Shown here: piece by piece, positions 5,454-5,573 of the stretch
Layout of the letters: every line of letters begins with the position of its first letter
Position numbering within the stretch: the stretch's first letter is position 1
Assembly (NCBI GenBank): GCA_022428035.1
Contig: JAKMDG010000180.1
Location: 1 to 5,573, forward strand
Direction of reading: 5' to 3'
Length of the DNA stretch: 5,573 nt
Source of the DNA: Longimicrobiales bacterium
GTDB lineage: Bacteria; Gemmatimonadota; Gemmatimonadetes; Longimicrobiales; Gaopeijiaceae
Notes under the pieces: model-generated
The model's input: only the letters and a program-made list of their open reading frames with translations
What the model was told of the DNA's origin: nothing
The model's database searches: none
Program-made: the position numbers and the translations under genes

Positions 5454-5573
5454 ATGTCCCCAGAACGCAACAAGACCGTGGCCGTCGACGTCGGCGGTAT
5501 CCGCATTGGTGGAGACGCACCGATCGTCGTTCAGTCCATGACGAACACGGATACGGCGGACGTTCAGTCCACC
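5454..5573 (+). CDS. ispG: 4-hydroxy-3-methylbut-2-enyl diphosphate synthase, N-terminal part
   Basis: The first 40 codons of IspG (GcpE) are present; the rest lies beyond the window. The conserved N-terminal block is clear: VAVDVGGIRIGGDAPIVVQSMTNTDTADVQST, with the VQSMTNT signature of the TIM-barrel domain. IspG is a cytoplasmic [4Fe-4S] enzyme that converts 2-C-methyl-D-erythritol 2,4-cyclodiphosphate to HMBPP, the second-last step of the MEP isoprenoid pathway. The cluster-binding cysteines lie near the C-terminus and cannot be checked here. The ATG at 5454 follows GAGG by 6 nt; a GTG at 5451 is possible. It is divergent from the CDGSH iron-sulfur gene. Confidence 0.92.
   Translation, partial: MSPERNKTVAVDVGGIRIGGDAPIVVQSMTNTDTADVQST

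Noticed and set aside
5314..5520. N-terminal extension of the CDGSH frame to 5520
   Set aside because: It overlaps the ispG start and its promoter region and is Arg/Pro-rich with no likeness to CDGSH proteins. The ATG pair at 5313-5316 fits the family length.

Overview
The window is GC-rich bacterial DNA, roughly two-thirds GC by eye, with dense genes and short gaps. It carries several exported proteins: a Tat-signal reductase, a Sec-signal hydrolase and two likely lipoproteins. It also carries the start of an MEP-pathway gene (ispG). This fits an environmental, diderm, high-GC bacterium, possibly of the Gemmatimonadota/Acidobacteriota kind. That placement is a guess from gene style, not from a marker gene.

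Left part (1-1129): two pieces of one aldo/keto reductase (AKR) lie tail to tail. The C-terminal 145 codons read rightwards (1-438). The N-terminal 211 codons, with Tat signal and complete catalytic tetrad, read leftwards (1126-493). Both pieces contain the same 97 bp, as a perfect inverted repeat (1-97 against 493-589). The leftward piece leaves the homology exactly at the repeat edge and stops after three foreign codons. Flipping the 395 bp between the repeats (98-492) would rebuild an uninterrupted AKR of about 324 residues on the minus strand. This is the most striking feature of the window. It is either a real inversion or an assembly/amplification chimera, and the sequence alone cannot decide.

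Middle (1130-4059): a 240-bp divergent intergenic region separates the AKR start from a two-gene rightward operon. The first gene is a secreted serine alpha/beta hydrolase. The second, overlapping it at the stop/start codons, is a probable lipoprotein with a PDZ-like segment and an S41 (tail-specific/tricorn-like) peptidase fold. Both products should act outside the cytoplasm, and the overlap suggests coupled translation.

Right part (4060-5573): a 249-bp gap holds an intrinsic terminator serving a leftward gene for a lipoprotein with MORN-variant (YwqK-like) repeats. That gene has a plausible sigma70-type promoter whose -35 and -10 both lie inside inverted repeats. Upstream on the same strand is a small CDGSH-type iron-sulfur protein. 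Divergent from it is the first 40 codons of ispG, cut by the window end. No tRNA, rRNA, CRISPR array or transposase was seen.
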